Shown here piece by piece: positions 26,261-36,227 of a stretch of 39,307 nt of DNA. The notes below the pieces were generated by a model. The model searched no databases and was not told where the DNA came from. It saw nothing but the letters and a program-made list of their open reading frames with translations. Positions within the stretch are counted from its first letter, which is position 1; the number at the start of each line of letters is the position of its first letter. A program made the position numbers and the translations under genes. Origin of the DNA: an uncultured Clostridia bacterium (GTDB taxonomy: Bacteria; Bacillota; Clostridia; TANB77; CAG-508); NCBI GenBank assembly GCA_947628085.1, contig CANQYM010000013.1:1-39307 (forward strand), given 5' to 3'.

Positions 26261-27571
26261 TTAATTCCTTTGTTTTTCTTCTTTTTCTTTCTTTTTTTCT
26301 TCTAGTAATTCTTCTAATTCTTTTTCTTTTAATTCTTTCTTTTTCTTTTTTTGATTAAATATAATATTAAGTTTTTCATTTATAACATCTTTATTAAAGT
26401 TCTCACTCATTTCTTCTATAATTTTTGAAGTTTCTTCCAAATATTCTCTAGCTATTTTTTCCTCATTAATTAATATAACATTTCTTTTTATTTGATTTTT
26501 ATTTTCTTCATCGATTTCTTCTTTTTCATCTGGTTCATCCATCTTTACAGAAACAGTTATATGTTCTTTAATTTTTTCAAAACATTTTTCCTTTTCTGCT
26601 AGTTTTAATAGACTTGGTTCTAGTTCTATTGCTTTATTTAAAAAGTTAATAGCTTTATCTTTTTCTCCTTTATAAACATATATTTTTGCTAATTGATAAT
26701 AAGATATAGCTTCAAAATCATCATATAAACTATTTTCAAAATATCTTTCTGCAGTGTCATAATCTCTTTGTATAAATGCAATTAGTCCTAAACTATAATT
26801 TGCTCCATACATTTTATGATTAATTGATGCAGCTTTTTCGTACATTTCTTTAGCCATTTGAAAATCGCTAAGTCTTGTATATACAATTCCTAAATTATAA
26901 TAAAGATCATAATCTCCTGGATTATATATTAAAGCTGTATTATATACATTTGCTGCTTCTTTAAATCTTTCTTGTTCACAAAGAAGTTCTCCTAAAAGGC
27001 ATGAACCTTCATAGCAATCTGGTTTTACTTTTACTAAATTTTCTAACATTTGAATTGCTTCATCTTTTTTTCCTAAGTCTCTAAGTAATTCTGCAATTTT
27101 GAAATATGATTTATAATCTTTTCTATTAATATCAACTGATGCAACATATTCATCAATTGCTCTTCTCATTCCACCTTCTTTTTCATAACATTCTGCAAGC
27201 AATTTATGTCCTAAATAACTTTCTGGATATTTTGTAACTAATTTTACTAAAATCTTTTTTGCAAGCTTTGTATTTCCAATCATCATACAAAACTTTGCAC
27301 ATAAAGTGCTTAAAGCTTCTGAAAAGTTTATGCCACCTAATTCCATAATAACAATTGACAGTGGAATTACTATTGAAAACACATATCTTATTACTCCTAA
27401 TATAGTATTAGAAGTAATTTTTAGCTTTATTTCAATAAGTCCTATAGCAATTCCTATTGCTTGGAAAATTAATGAAATTATATAATTTGCATCATTTCTC
27501 CTAATTATTTTAAAAAATATTATTATAAATAGGGAAAAAGCTAATAAGTTGAAGAATATCATTTCAAACAT
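26261..27571 (-). CDS. Membrane-anchored tetratricopeptide-repeat protein
   Basis: A 436-residue protein without a family name that I recognise. Three hydrophobic segments lie within residues 1-80. A tetratricopeptide-repeat superhelix then covers about 100-335, visible as repeated A-x-x-x-Y/F-E-K-A type helices such as YNLGIVYTRLSDFQMAKEMY and YSLGLIAFIQRDYDTAERYF. The C-terminal 100 residues are Lys/Glu-rich and predicted to be coiled coil. Such proteins scaffold complexes; the partner is unknown. It has its own promoter and a GGAG ribosome binding site. It precedes dpaA by about 67 bases with no visible terminator, so it may be co-transcribed with dpaA and uppP. Confidence 0.8.
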   Translation of the reverse strand: MFEMIFFNLLAFSLFIIIFFKIIRRNDANYIISLIFQAIGIAIGLIEIKLKITSNTILGVIRYVFSIVIPLSIVIMELGGINFSEALSTLCAKFCMMIGNTKLAKKILVKLVTKYPESYLGHKLLAECYEKEGGMRRAIDEYVASVDINRKDYKSYFKIAELLRDLGKKDEAIQMLENLVKVKPDCYEGSCLLGELLCEQERFKEAANVYNTALIYNPGDYDLYYNLGIVYTRLSDFQMAKEMYEKAASINHKMYGANYSLGLIAFIQRDYDTAERYFENSLYDDFEAISYYQLAKIYVYKGEKDKAINFLNKAIELEPSLLKLAEKEKCFEKIKEHITVSVKMDEPDEKEEIDEENKNQIKRNVILINEEKIAREYLEETSKIIEEMSENFNKDVINEKLNIIFNQKKKKKELKEKELEELLEEKKKEKEEKQRN

Positions 27572-27614
27572 AACATTTCTCCATTTCTACATCCTCTTAA
27601 ATTTTTACGAAATT

Positions 27615-27643
27615 ATTATATCATATAGACTTTCTTTAAACAA
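27615..27643 (-). promoter_or_regulatory. Promoter of the TPR protein gene
   Basis: Minus strand: -35 TTGTTT (27638-27643), 17-base spacer and a perfect -10 TATAAT (27615-27620) with the extended TGa element. It is 44 bases upstream of the ATG and probably drives the TPR, dpaA, uppP and sortase string. Confidence 0.75.
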
Positions 27644-27692
27644 GAAAAATTGTAATTTGTAAAAATATAAATAAAATTTTAAGAAAATTATA

Positions 27693-28013
27693 TTAGCCAA
27701 TAATTTTATGTACATTATATGCAATAAAGCAAATTATTATTATTTCTGTTATTAATATTGTTGGAATTCCAACAGTAAATTTTAACTTTTTTGTTTTATG
27801 TCTAAAAAGATACATTCCTGTGAAAGTTCCAATTCCACCACCTAAAAGAGTTAGCATAAGTAAAGTTCCTTCTGGAATTCTCCAATATCCTTTTTTAGCT
27901 TTATATTTATCTATTCCCATTGCTAAAAAGCCTATTATATTAATAAGCAAAAAATATATTAATACATATTTAAAATTTATGTTTTTCACAATGTATTTTA
28001 TAAGTACTTCCAT
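27693..28013 (-). CDS. DUF1294 family small membrane protein
   Basis: A 106-residue protein with three hydrophobic segments. The motif MGIDKYKAKKGYWRIPEGTL followed by LGGGIGTFTGMYLFRHKTKK is the DUF1294 signature, seen in many bacteria and sometimes fused to cold-shock domains. Its function is unknown. It lies 11 bases after polC and is probably the last gene of the pyrH-polC cluster. No convincing terminator follows it. Confidence 0.85.
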   Translation of the reverse strand: MEVLIKYIVKNINFKYVLIYFLLINIIGFLAMGIDKYKAKKGYWRIPEGTLLMLTLLGGGIGTFTGMYLFRHKTKKLKFTVGIPTILITEIIIICFIAYNVHKIIG

Positions 28014-28024
28014 ATAATCCTCTT

Positions 28025-31000
28025 TTATACAAATAAACTCATTTGATTAGATTTTGTCATTCCCTTTAAACATCCAAATTTATCTAGTAAATCTGTTACA
28101 GATTTACCAATTTTTGCACGAGATTGCATATCTTCAATGCACTCAAATGGCTCTTCAAGTCTTGCTTGATATATTCCTTCTGCTGCCACAGATCCTAGTC
28201 CTGGAATACTATTTAATGGCGGTCTAATGCCATCTTCTTCCATAATAAATTTTGTACTATGAGATTTATATAAATCTATTGGTAAAAATTTAATTCCTCT
28301 TTCATACATTTCTAAAACTAATTCTAATATTGAATACATGTTTTTATCTTTTGCACTTGCAGAATTTCCTGCGTTATCTATTTCTTTCATTTTTTGACGG
28401 ACTTTTTCTTTACCAAAAATCATACATTCACTATCAAATTCATCTGCTCTTATTGAAAAATATGCTGTATAATATGCTTTTGGCATATGAACTTTAAACC
28501 ATGCAATTCTAAATGCATTTGTAACATAAGCTGCAGCATGTGCTTTAGGGAACATGTATTTTATTTTTTCACAAGATTTTATATACCAATCTGGAACATC
28601 ATGTTCTTTCATAATTTTAACAAATTCAGCCCATTTTTCTGGATCTTTTAGAGCTTTTCCTTTACGAACAGTTTCCATTATTTTAAAAGCATGGTTAGGA
28701 TCTAATCCTTGTTTCATTAAATAAACCATTATATCATCTCTACAACCTATTGCCTCACTTAAAGTAACTGTTCCATTATTTATTAATTCTTGTGCATTAT
28801 TAAGCCATACATCAGTACCATGAGATAATCCAGAAATACTTATTAATTCACTAAAAGTAGTTGGTTTTGTATCAACAAGCATTCCTCTTACAAATTTTGT
28901 TCCAAATTCTGGAACTCCAAAGCTTCCGACTTCTGAATTAATTTGTTCTGGAGTTACACCAAGAGCTTTTGTAGAGCTAAATATGCTCATAGTTTCTTTA
29001 TCATCTAAAGGAACTTTTGTTGGGTCCACTCCTGTAATATCATAAAGCATTCTAATCATTGTTGGATCATCATGCCCTAGAATATCTAGTTTTAACAAGT
29101 TTTGATCAATTGAGTGATAGTCAAAATGTGTTGTTATAATGTCTGAATTTGGATCATCTGCAGGATGTTGTACTGGCGTAAATTCAAAAATTTCCCTTCC
29201 TTTTGGAACAACAATTATTCCTCCTGGATGCTGACCTGTTGTTCTTTTAATTCCTACACATCCAGTAGAAAGTCTTGCTATTTCTGCATTTGGTTTATGA
29301 ATATTTCTTTCTTCATAATAATTCTTTGCATATCCAAAGGCTGTTTTTTCTGCAACTGTACCTACTGTTCCTGCTTTAAAAGTAGTTCCTTTTCCAAAAA
29401 TTACTTCTGTATATTTATGTGCTTTTGCTTGATACTCACCAGAGAAATTTAAGTCTATATCTGGCTCTTTATCTCCATTAAATCCTAAGAATGTTTCAAA
29501 TGGTATATCCATTCCATCTTTATCTAGTTTATGTCCACATTTAGGACAATTTTTATCTGGAAGGTCGAATCCATTTTTTACACCATAATCTGAAAAATCG
29601 GAATATTTGCAGTTTGGACATCTATAATGTGGCTGAAGTGAATTTACTTCTGTGATTCCTGTCATATTAGCAACAAATGAAGAACCAACTGATCCTCTAG
29701 AACCAACAATATATCCATCTTCATTAGATTTCCAAACTAACTTTTGAGCAATTATATACATAACAGAAAATCCATTTTTTATAATTGAATCTAGTTCTTT
29801 ATCTAACCTAGTTTGAACAATTTCAGGAAGTGGATCCCCGTATAGTTCATGCGCTTTGCTATATGCTATATCTTTTATAGTTTGCTCACAACCTGGTATA
29901 TGTGGTGGACATTTTTCTGGAGAAATTGGTTTTATTTTTTCACACATATCTGCTACTAAATTAGTATTAGTTACTACTACTTCGTAAGCCTTTTTTTCTC
30001 CTAAATATTCAAATTCTTTAAGCATTTCTTCTGTTGTTCTTAAATATAGTGGTGCTTGAAAATCTGCATCATCATATTTCTGGCCTGCTTGAAGAATTCT
30101 TCTATAAACCTCATCTTGTGGGTCCATAAAGTGCACATCACAAGTTGCAACTACTGGTTTATTTAGTTTTTCTCCTAATTCAACTATTCTTTTATTAAAT
30201 TCTATTAATTTTTCCTTACTCTCAACAATTCCTTCTCTTAGCATATATTGATTATTTTCTAATGGTTGAATTTCTAAATAATCATAATAATTTGCTATTT
30301 CTTCAATTTCCTCTTCTGGTCTATCTGCTACTATTGCTCTATATAATTCTCCTGCTTCACATGCACTTCCTAAAATTAATCCTTCTCTATATTGATTAAG
30401 CATGCTTTTTAATATTCTTGGTTTTTTATAAAAATAGTTTAAATGAGAATATGAAATTAATTTATATAAGTTTTTAAGTCCAATATAATTTTGAGCTAAA
30501 ATAATAGCATGATATGAAGGAAGTTTCTTAAAATCTGCTACAAAAACATTATCAAAATCGTCTATATACTTTGCTTTCTTTTCTTTTGCTTTTTCTATCA
30601 TTTCCTTAAAAACTTGAACTAAAGTTTTTACGTCATCTAATGCACGGTGAGCAACATCTACTTTAATTCCAAGTTTTTCTGCAATAATTCCTAATTTATA
30701 TTTTGTAAAATCTGGGAATATTGCTCTTGCTAAACGTAAAGTATCTATGTATGTGTTTTCTAATTTTAGTCCTAGTTGTTCACAATTATATTTCATAAAT
30801 CCAATATCAAAATCTGCATTATGTGCAACTAAAACAGAATCTCCCATAAATTCTAAAACTTTTGGCATAACTTTATCTATAGTTTCAGCATCCTTTACCA
30901 TGTCATCTGTAATATGTGTTACTTCTACAACTTTTTCTGGTATTGGTTTTTCTGGATTTACAAAACATTCGAAAGTATCTATTACTTCTCCATTTTTTAT

Positions 31001-32464
31001 TTTTATAATTCCTACTTCTGTTATTTTTTCTGTTATATGAGAAATACCTGTTGTTTCTAAGTCAAATACACAATATTCTGTATCATCTATTGTTTGTTTT
31101 TTAGAATAAAATACAGAAGGGTCTTTATCTGGAACAAAATATGCTTCTACTCCATAAATTACTTTTAAATCTGCTCCTGTTTTTTCTAAAAACTTGTGAG
31201 CATCTGGGAAAGCTTGTACAACTCCGTGATCTGTAATTGCTATTGATTTCCAGCCCCATTTTATCGCTCTTTTTAATAAATCTTCGCAAGGTGTTATTCC
31301 ATCCATTTGGCTCATTTGTGTGTGCATATGAAGTTCTACTCTTTTTGTTTCTGCCTTATCTGTTCTTTCCTCTTCTTTTTTCATACCTGTTGATTCTATA
31401 ATTGTATTTGCCATTATTTCAACTTCTTTAGTATATGGACTATATTTTGCAACACCTTCTATTCTTAAGCCCTTTGCTGATGATACTCTGCCCTTTACTT
31501 CTTTAAATTTATTTTTATCTAAAAATGCTTTGCAAGCAATTGTGCTAGTTCCATCAAAGAGATTAAACATTAATATTACTTTATCATTTTTTATATCTCT
31601 TGAATCAATAGAATCTGCTAAAATTTCTCCATCTACACAAACTTTCATTTCTGTAGATTCTTCCATAGGAATACTATCTATTTTTACAAGTTCTGTTTTT
31701 ATCATAAGACTTCTACCTAATATTAATGGAGAAACCTGTCCTTCTACTTCTGGGCTTTTGTTTTGAAATGCTTCTATTTTGCTTGCAAGTTCTGGATTTT
31801 CATTTCTTAAGTTTTCTTTTATTTTTTCCTCTTCTTCTAATTTTCTTTGTTTTTCTTTTTCAAGCTCAATTCTTTTTTCTTCTTTTCTAGCCTCAATTTC
31901 TTCTTTAGCTTGTTTTTCAAGTTCTATTAATGCTTGTTTTTCTTCTTCTTTTTTTCTTTTAATTAATTCTTCTTCAAGCTCTTTAGAATTATTTTCTATA
32001 AACTCTACTTTATATTTTCTATTATATAAGTTAGATAATATGTGCTCTATTCCTTTATCAAAGTTTTGAGCAACTAAAAAAGAAGCCCCTTTCATTTCTA
32101 ATTTTACTAATACATTTGGATAATTAATTTCCAACTTACTATTTAATAAAATAGCTTTACTGAATGGTTCTTTCTTTCCTATATATTCAATTATATTTTT
32201 CCAATCTTCTTGTATAGTTTCTTTGATTTCTAGTCCATCAGCATAATTTATATCAACAGAAGCTTTTGATACTTTAAATTTATTCATTAAAAATTCTTCA
32301 AAATCGTATATTTCATTTAATGAAATTTGATTATTAGATATTACTTTAACTTGCAACTTATTTGTTTTTTTAAATAAATTAATATTATCTATAACAGCTT
32401 CTAATAAATTATTACTTTTTTCACTATAATCGCTAAAAACTTCTTTTAAAGCTTTACCTTGCAT
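28025..32464 (-). CDS. polC: DNA polymerase III alpha subunit, PolC type
   Basis: The replicative polymerase of low-GC Gram-positive bacteria, with its own 3'-5' proofreading exonuclease, 1479 residues. Order of parts: N-terminal domain (about 1-160), a very charged Glu/Lys helical linker (about 165-225), an OB fold (about 245-355), and a PHP domain starting VELHMHTQMSQMDG. The exonuclease, inserted in the PHP, begins YCVFDLETTG (about 465). A zinc-binding region has CPNC and CPKCGHK (about 955-980), and the palm has PDIDLNFSGEYQ (about 1005). PKAHAAAYV and the C-terminal IPGLGSVAAEGI helix-hairpin-helix follow. AAGGAG precedes the ATG. It follows the zinc-ribbon protein by 15 bases in the pyrH-frr-uppS-cdsA-rseP-polC cluster. 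Confidence 0.98.
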   Translation of the reverse strand: MQGKALKEVFSDYSEKSNNLLEAVIDNINLFKKTNKLQVKVISNNQISLNEIYDFEEFLMNKFKVSKASVDINYADGLEIKETIQEDWKNIIEYIGKKEPFSKAILLNSKLEINYPNVLVKLEMKGASFLVAQNFDKGIEHILSNLYNRKYKVEFIENNSKELEEELIKRKKEEEKQALIELEKQAKEEIEARKEEKRIELEKEKQRKLEEEEKIKENLRNENPELASKIEAFQNKSPEVEGQVSPLILGRSLMIKTELVKIDSIPMEESTEMKVCVDGEILADSIDSRDIKNDKVILMFNLFDGTSTIACKAFLDKNKFKEVKGRVSSAKGLRIEGVAKYSPYTKEVEIMANTIIESTGMKKEEERTDKAETKRVELHMHTQMSQMDGITPCEDLLKRAIKWGWKSIAITDHGVVQAFPDAHKFLEKTGADLKVIYGVEAYFVPDKDPSVFYSKKQTIDDTEYCVFDLETTGISHITEKITEVGIIKIKNGEVIDTFECFVNPEKPIPEKVVEVTHITDDMVKDAETIDKVMPKVLEFMGDSVLVAHNADFDIGFMKYNCEQLGLKLENTYIDTLRLARAIFPDFTKYKLGIIAEKLGIKVDVAHRALDDVKTLVQVFKEMIEKAKEKKAKYIDDFDNVFVADFKKLPSYHAIILAQNYIGLKNLYKLISYSHLNYFYKKPRILKSMLNQYREGLILGSACEAGELYRAIVADRPEEEIEEIANYYDYLEIQPLENNQYMLREGIVESKEKLIEFNKRIVELGEKLNKPVVATCDVHFMDPQDEVYRRILQAGQKYDDADFQAPLYLRTTEEMLKEFEYLGEKKAYEVVVTNTNLVADMCEKIKPISPEKCPPHIPGCEQTIKDIAYSKAHELYGDPLPEIVQTRLDKELDSIIKNGFSVMYIIAQKLVWKSNEDGYIVGSRGSVGSSFVANMTGITEVNSLQPHYRCPNCKYSDFSDYGVKNGFDLPDKNCPKCGHKLDKDGMDIPFETFLGFNGDKEPDIDLNFSGEYQAKAHKYTEVIFGKGTTFKAGTVGTVAEKTAFGYAKNYYEERNIHKPNAEIARLSTGCVGIKRTTGQHPGGIIVVPKGREIFEFTPVQHPADDPNSDIITTHFDYHSIDQNLLKLDILGHDDPTMIRMLYDITGVDPTKVPLDDKETMSIFSSTKALGVTPEQINSEVGSFGVPEFGTKFVRGMLVDTKPTTFSELISISGLSHGTDVWLNNAQELINNGTVTLSEAIGCRDDIMVYLMKQGLDPNHAFKIMETVRKGKALKDPEKWAEFVKIMKEHDVPDWYIKSCEKIKYMFPKAHAAAYVTNAFRIAWFKVHMPKAYYTAYFSIRADEFDSECMIFGKEKVRQKMKEIDNAGNSASAKDKNMYSILELVLEMYERGIKFLPIDLYKSHSTKFIMEEDGIRPPLNSIPGLGSVAAEGIYQARLEEPFECIEDMQSRAKIGKSVTDLLDKFGCLKGMTKSNQMSLFV

Positions 32465-32479
32465 TAAATTATTTTCTCC

Positions 32480-33046
32480 TTAACTTAATCCAATTACTTC
32501 CTTAATAATTTCTAAAATTTCAGTAGCATTTTCTACATTTTTAATTTGAAATCCATTTAATAAATTAACTCCTGGAATTGTGCCTTTAGCATAAAAACAT
32601 AAATCAGCATAATCAAATCTTTTTTGAGTAAATCCTTGAAAAGGTGTTATATCTCTTAAGTCTGAATATTTTACTGTTTTAGTTGTATTAATAAAAAGAA
32701 ATTTAAAAGTATATACAACCTTTTTTTCATAAAAAACTGCTTGTGTACCCATTGCAAGTCTTTTATCTATGAAAAGTATTACTCCCAATACTGCTCCTAA
32801 TATTAATATAAGTAGTAGCTCTTCTAAAATTCCACCTGCTGTAAGGCATATTAAAGAAGATAGAATAAAAATTACAAAAACCCATGCATTTTTTGCAATT
32901 TCAAATGCTATTGAATATTTTCTTTTAATTTTAAATACTTCTTTTACATCCTTTTTTAGTTCTTCTTCTTCCTTGTAGGCTTTGTAACAATTAGTACAAA
33001 TATCGCCTTCTTTTTTTAATTCTGCTCCACAAATTTTACACTTCAT
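32480..33046 (-). CDS. Zinc-ribbon membrane protein with PH-like C-terminus
   Basis: A 188-residue protein of unknown function. The N-terminus has a four-cysteine zinc ribbon (CKICGAEL, then CTNCYKAY), followed by a basic helix and two membrane segments near 50-95. The C-terminal 80 residues include TTKTVKYSDLRDITPFQG and resemble bacterial PH-like (bPH2) domains, which is a tentative match. ATG at 33046 is preferred to the in-frame GTG at 33058, because GGAG overlaps that GTG and is correctly spaced for the ATG. It lies between rseP and polC, a position where many Clostridia carry ispG. Confidence 0.7.
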   Translation of the reverse strand: MKCKICGAELKKEGDICTNCYKAYKEEEELKKDVKEVFKIKRKYSIAFEIAKNAWVFVIFILSSLICLTAGGILEELLLILILGAVLGVILFIDKRLAMGTQAVFYEKKVVYTFKFLFINTTKTVKYSDLRDITPFQGFTQKRFDYADLCFYAKGTIPGVNLLNGFQIKNVENATEILEIIKEVIGLS

Positions 33047-33064
33047 TTTCTTCTCCACTTCCTT

Positions 33065-34075
33065 CTAAAAAATTCTTATAATATCTCTATAAGACACGTA
33101 AAGTGAAAATAAAATTAATAATAAAAAACCTGCTGATTGTATTCCTAATTCTATTTCTTCTTTTAGTGCTTTTCCCCTAATTCCTTCAATTATTAGTAGC
33201 AATATTCTTCCGCCATCTAAAGCTGGTATTGGAAGAAGGTTCGTTACTCCTAAAGATAATGAAATTAAGCAAAGTAAATATATAAAATTATATACTCCGT
33301 TTGTTCTTACTACAATTTCAGAAATTCCAATAGGGCCTGTCATTTGTTCTATTCCAACTCTTCCTGTAAATAGCATTTTTAAACTTTGAACTATTGAATC
33401 TAAAAAGTTTGCTGTTTCCCAGAAAGAATAGTAAAATCTTTCCGTTATTTTTAAATCTTCTTTTGGTTTTGCTTCTATTCCTAAAATGTAAAAGCCTTCT
33501 TCATATTCTGTTGGTTTAACATTTAAATTAATTTTTTCATTGTTTCTTTCAACAATTATTGGTATTTCTCCACCTGTATAATCCATAAGTGCTTTTGATA
33601 TATCTGATTTTAGTCTTATTTTAGTATTATTAACTTGTGTTATTTTATCTCCTATTTCAATGCCAGCAATATTTTCCTTTGCTTCTGGAATAATGTTTTC
33701 TACTATTGGAGTTACAACATTATTTGAGAAAAATGATAATCCAAAAAATACAACTATTGCAAAAGTTATATTAACAACTGCTCCTGCAGAAACAATAGCT
33801 ATTCTATGCCACAATTTTGCTTTATTAAATGAGCCTTCTTCTTCAGATCTTTCTGTTTCTCCTGTCATTTTTACATAGCCACCAAATGGAATTAAACTAA
33901 TTGAGTATTGTGTTTCTTTTCCTTTTTTAGAAAATATTTTAGGTCCAAATCCAATAGAAAATTCCTCTACTTTTACTTTGAATAGCTTAGCTGTTAAAAA
34001 ATGACCTCCTTCATGTATAAAAATTAAGAATCCTAATAAAAATATTATTTTTATTGCATTAACCAAGAAACCCAA
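33065..34075 (-). CDS. rseP: Site-2 zinc metalloprotease RseP
   Basis: Intramembrane protease that cleaves anti-sigma factors and remnant signal peptides within the membrane. The 336-residue protein has the zinc motif HEGGH at residues 21-25 in the first helix and PFGGYVKMTGE soon after. A PDZ domain lies at about 120-190 (IEIGDKITQVNNTKI), and the second active-site motif NLLPIPALDGGR, with its Asp ligand, lies in a later helix. In Gram-positive bacteria it sits after cdsA, as here (13-base gap). The usual dxr gene between cdsA and rseP is absent. Confidence 0.95.
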   Translation of the reverse strand: MGFLVNAIKIIFLLGFLIFIHEGGHFLTAKLFKVKVEEFSIGFGPKIFSKKGKETQYSISLIPFGGYVKMTGETERSEEEGSFNKAKLWHRIAIVSAGAVVNITFAIVVFFGLSFFSNNVVTPIVENIIPEAKENIAGIEIGDKITQVNNTKIRLKSDISKALMDYTGGEIPIIVERNNEKINLNVKPTEYEEGFYILGIEAKPKEDLKITERFYYSFWETANFLDSIVQSLKMLFTGRVGIEQMTGPIGISEIVVRTNGVYNFIYLLCLISLSLGVTNLLPIPALDGGRILLLIIEGIRGKALKEEIELGIQSAGFLLLILFSLYVSYRDIIRIF

Positions 34076-34088
34076 AATTTATGTCCTC

Positions 34089-34904
34089 CTATAAAAACAT
34101 TGTGAATATTAAATAAGCAAATGGTGCTATAAAAATAACACTATCTATTCTATCTATCATACCTCCATGACCTGGGAATAATTCACTAAAATCTTTTACA
34201 TCAAAATATCTTTTTATGCTAGAAGCAGCAAAATCTCCTATTTGTCCAATTATGCTTAAAATTATAGAAATGATTGTGATAAATAAATATGATATTTCTA
34301 AATTGAAATAATTATTTATTGCTAAAGTAAAAATAATATTTGCAAATATTGCCCCTAAAATTCCTGCTATACAACCTTCTACTGACTTATTTGGACTAAC
34401 TTTACTGAATTTTGTTTTTCCTATTTTTCTTCCAACTAAATAAGCTAAAATATCTGTTCCCCATGCAGAACAAATAATATACCATATTAATATTTTTCCA
34501 GATATTTCTCCTTCTATACTATATGTTAATGGTATAAACACGCAAAATCCAAAAATATAAAGTATTCCAATTAAAGTATAGGCGACGTTTTCAAAATTTA
34601 TTTTCATATTAGTAATTACTATATGTAAAAATAAAATTAATAATAGTGCTGGGATACCAAATTTAATTGCTATATTTATATATTCAATTGGTATAACATG
34701 TATTAGTGCAATAGTTGCAACAGACAAATAACTTATCCATGAAATAACTTTTGTTTTTTTAGATACGCAATTAATATATTCGTACATAGCAATAATTGCA
34801 ATTATTGCTGAAGCAACATCAATAATATATTTATTTCCAAAAGCAAATACTAACACAACAATTGGAAGTCCCACTATTGCTGTTAATAATCTTTTTACAC
34901 TCAT
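34089..34904 (-). CDS. cdsA: Phosphatidate cytidylyltransferase
   Basis: Makes CDP-diacylglycerol from phosphatidate and CTP at the membrane, feeding phosphatidylglycerol and cardiolipin synthesis. The 271-residue polytopic protein has about eight hydrophobic segments. The family signature is present near the C-terminus: SVEGCIAGILGA, then GDFAASSIKRYFDVKDFSE and LFPGHGGMIDRIDS. Gene order uppS, cdsA, rseP is the usual one in Firmicutes. Confidence 0.95.
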   Translation of the reverse strand: MSVKRLLTAIVGLPIVVLVFAFGNKYIIDVASAIIAIIAMYEYINCVSKKTKVISWISYLSVATIALIHVIPIEYINIAIKFGIPALLLILFLHIVITNMKINFENVAYTLIGILYIFGFCVFIPLTYSIEGEISGKILIWYIICSAWGTDILAYLVGRKIGKTKFSKVSPNKSVEGCIAGILGAIFANIIFTLAINNYFNLEISYLFITIISIILSIIGQIGDFAASSIKRYFDVKDFSELFPGHGGMIDRIDSVIFIAPFAYLIFTMFL

Positions 34905-34927
34905 AAATTCTAACCTCTTTTTATTTT

Positions 34928-35635
34928 TTATGACCCACCAAATCTTCTATTTCTTTTATTATAAATTTCAATTGCATCTTCTAAATCTTTTGAATTAAAG
35001 TCTGGCCAAAGTTTATCTAATATAACTATTTCTGAATATACAGACTGCCATGTTAAAAATCCGCTAAGTCTCATTTCTCCACTTGTTCTAATTAATAAAT
35101 CTGGATCTGGTATATTTTTAGTATATAAATACTGTGAAACTAAGTTTTCATCAATATTTTCAACTTCTATTTTTCCGTTTTTTACATCTTGTGCTATATC
35201 TCTTATTGCATGAACTATTTCATCTCTACCGCCATAATTTAAAGCAATAGTAAAAATAGTTCCTGTATTTGTTTCTGTTCTTTTAACAGTTCTATCTATA
35301 CTTGCTTGTAATGAAGGAGATAATTTAGTTAAATCTCCAATTACTCTAATTACTATATTTTCAGTATCTGCTTCTTTTGCAAAATCATCTAAATAATTTT
35401 GTAATAGTGTCATTAAAGCATTTACTTCTTCTTCACTTCTTTTCCAGTTTTCTGTTGAAAAAGCATATACTGTTATATATTCTAAACCAATTTTATTTGC
35501 ATACCTTACAATTTTTTTTAAAGTTTCTGCCCCTTGCTTATGTCCTAATTTTATTGGCATTTTTTTGTTTTTTGCCCATCTTCTATTACCATCCATAATG
35601 ATGGCAATATGTTTGGGTAAATTTCTTTCTTCCAT
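34928..35635 (-). CDS. uppS: Isoprenyl transferase (undecaprenyl diphosphate synthase)
   Basis: Cis-prenyl transferase that extends farnesyl diphosphate with isopentenyl units to undecaprenyl diphosphate, the lipid carrier for wall polymers. The 235-residue protein has IAIIMDGNRRWAK with the catalytic Asp15, GHKQGAE, YAFSTENWKR, IALNYGGRDEI and the C-terminal DLLIRTSGEMRLSGF. The last motif usually reads RLSNF; Asn is Gly here, while the catalytic Arg, Glu and Ser are kept. It lies between frr and cdsA, with gaps of 16 and 23 bases. Confidence 0.97.
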   Translation of the reverse strand: MEERNLPKHIAIIMDGNRRWAKNKKMPIKLGHKQGAETLKKIVRYANKIGLEYITVYAFSTENWKRSEEEVNALMTLLQNYLDDFAKEADTENIVIRVIGDLTKLSPSLQASIDRTVKRTETNTGTIFTIALNYGGRDEIVHAIRDIAQDVKNGKIEVENIDENLVSQYLYTKNIPDPDLLIRTSGEMRLSGFLTWQSVYSEIVILDKLWPDFNSKDLEDAIEIYNKRNRRFGGS

Positions 35636-35651
35636 AACTACCCCATTTAAA

Positions 35652-36200
35652 CTAAATACTCATAATTTCTTTTTCTTTATTTTCAAGCATTTTATCTATT
35701 TCTGCTATATATTTATCTGTTAATTTTTGAATTTTTTCTTCTAAATCTGCTTTTTCATCTTCTGTAACTTGTGAGCTTTTTTGTTCTGATTTTACAGTTT
35801 CCATACCATCTCTTCTTATAGAACGAACAGCAACTCTAGCTTCTTCAGCTATTTTTCTTATATCTTTTGCTATTTCTTTTCTTCTTTCTTCTGTTAATTC
35901 TGGAAAGTTTAATCTAATAAGTTTTCCATCATTATTTGGATTTAGTCCTATGTCTGATGCTAATATTGCTTTTTCTATTGATTTTAAAACACTAGCATCC
36001 CATGGTTGTATAACTATTGTTCTAGCTTCTGGAACAGATATTCCTGCTACTTGATTAATAGGTGTTTGAACTCCATAGTATTCTACACTTATTTTATTTA
36101 ATATAGCTGGATTAGCTCTTCCTGCTCTAATTTCTGATAAATTTTCACTAAATACCTCTATTGTCTTTTGCATTCTTCCTTCTAAATCTTGTAATTCCAT
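35652..36200 (-). CDS. frr: Ribosome recycling factor
   Basis: With EF-G it splits the ribosome after termination so that subunits can be reused. The 182-residue protein has the tRNA-like helical fold: GRANPAILNKISVEYYGVQT in the early part, ISVPEARTIVIQPWD, then RLNFPELTEERRKEIAKDIR and the long C-terminal helices with VRSIRRDGM. Standard length and standard position after pyrH. Confidence 0.98.
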   Translation of the reverse strand: MELQDLEGRMQKTIEVFSENLSEIRAGRANPAILNKISVEYYGVQTPINQVAGISVPEARTIVIQPWDASVLKSIEKAILASDIGLNPNNDGKLIRLNFPELTEERRKEIAKDIRKIAEEARVAVRSIRRDGMETVKSEQKSSQVTEDEKADLEEKIQKLTDKYIAEIDKMLENKEKEIMSI

Positions 36201-36227
36201 AATTTACATCCCCTTTATTTTTAATTT

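Noticed and set aside
29165..29452. Cys- and Phe-rich plus-strand open frame inside polC
   Set aside because: It is the antisense frame of a conserved PolC region with no ribosome binding site; its odd composition comes from the complementary codons.
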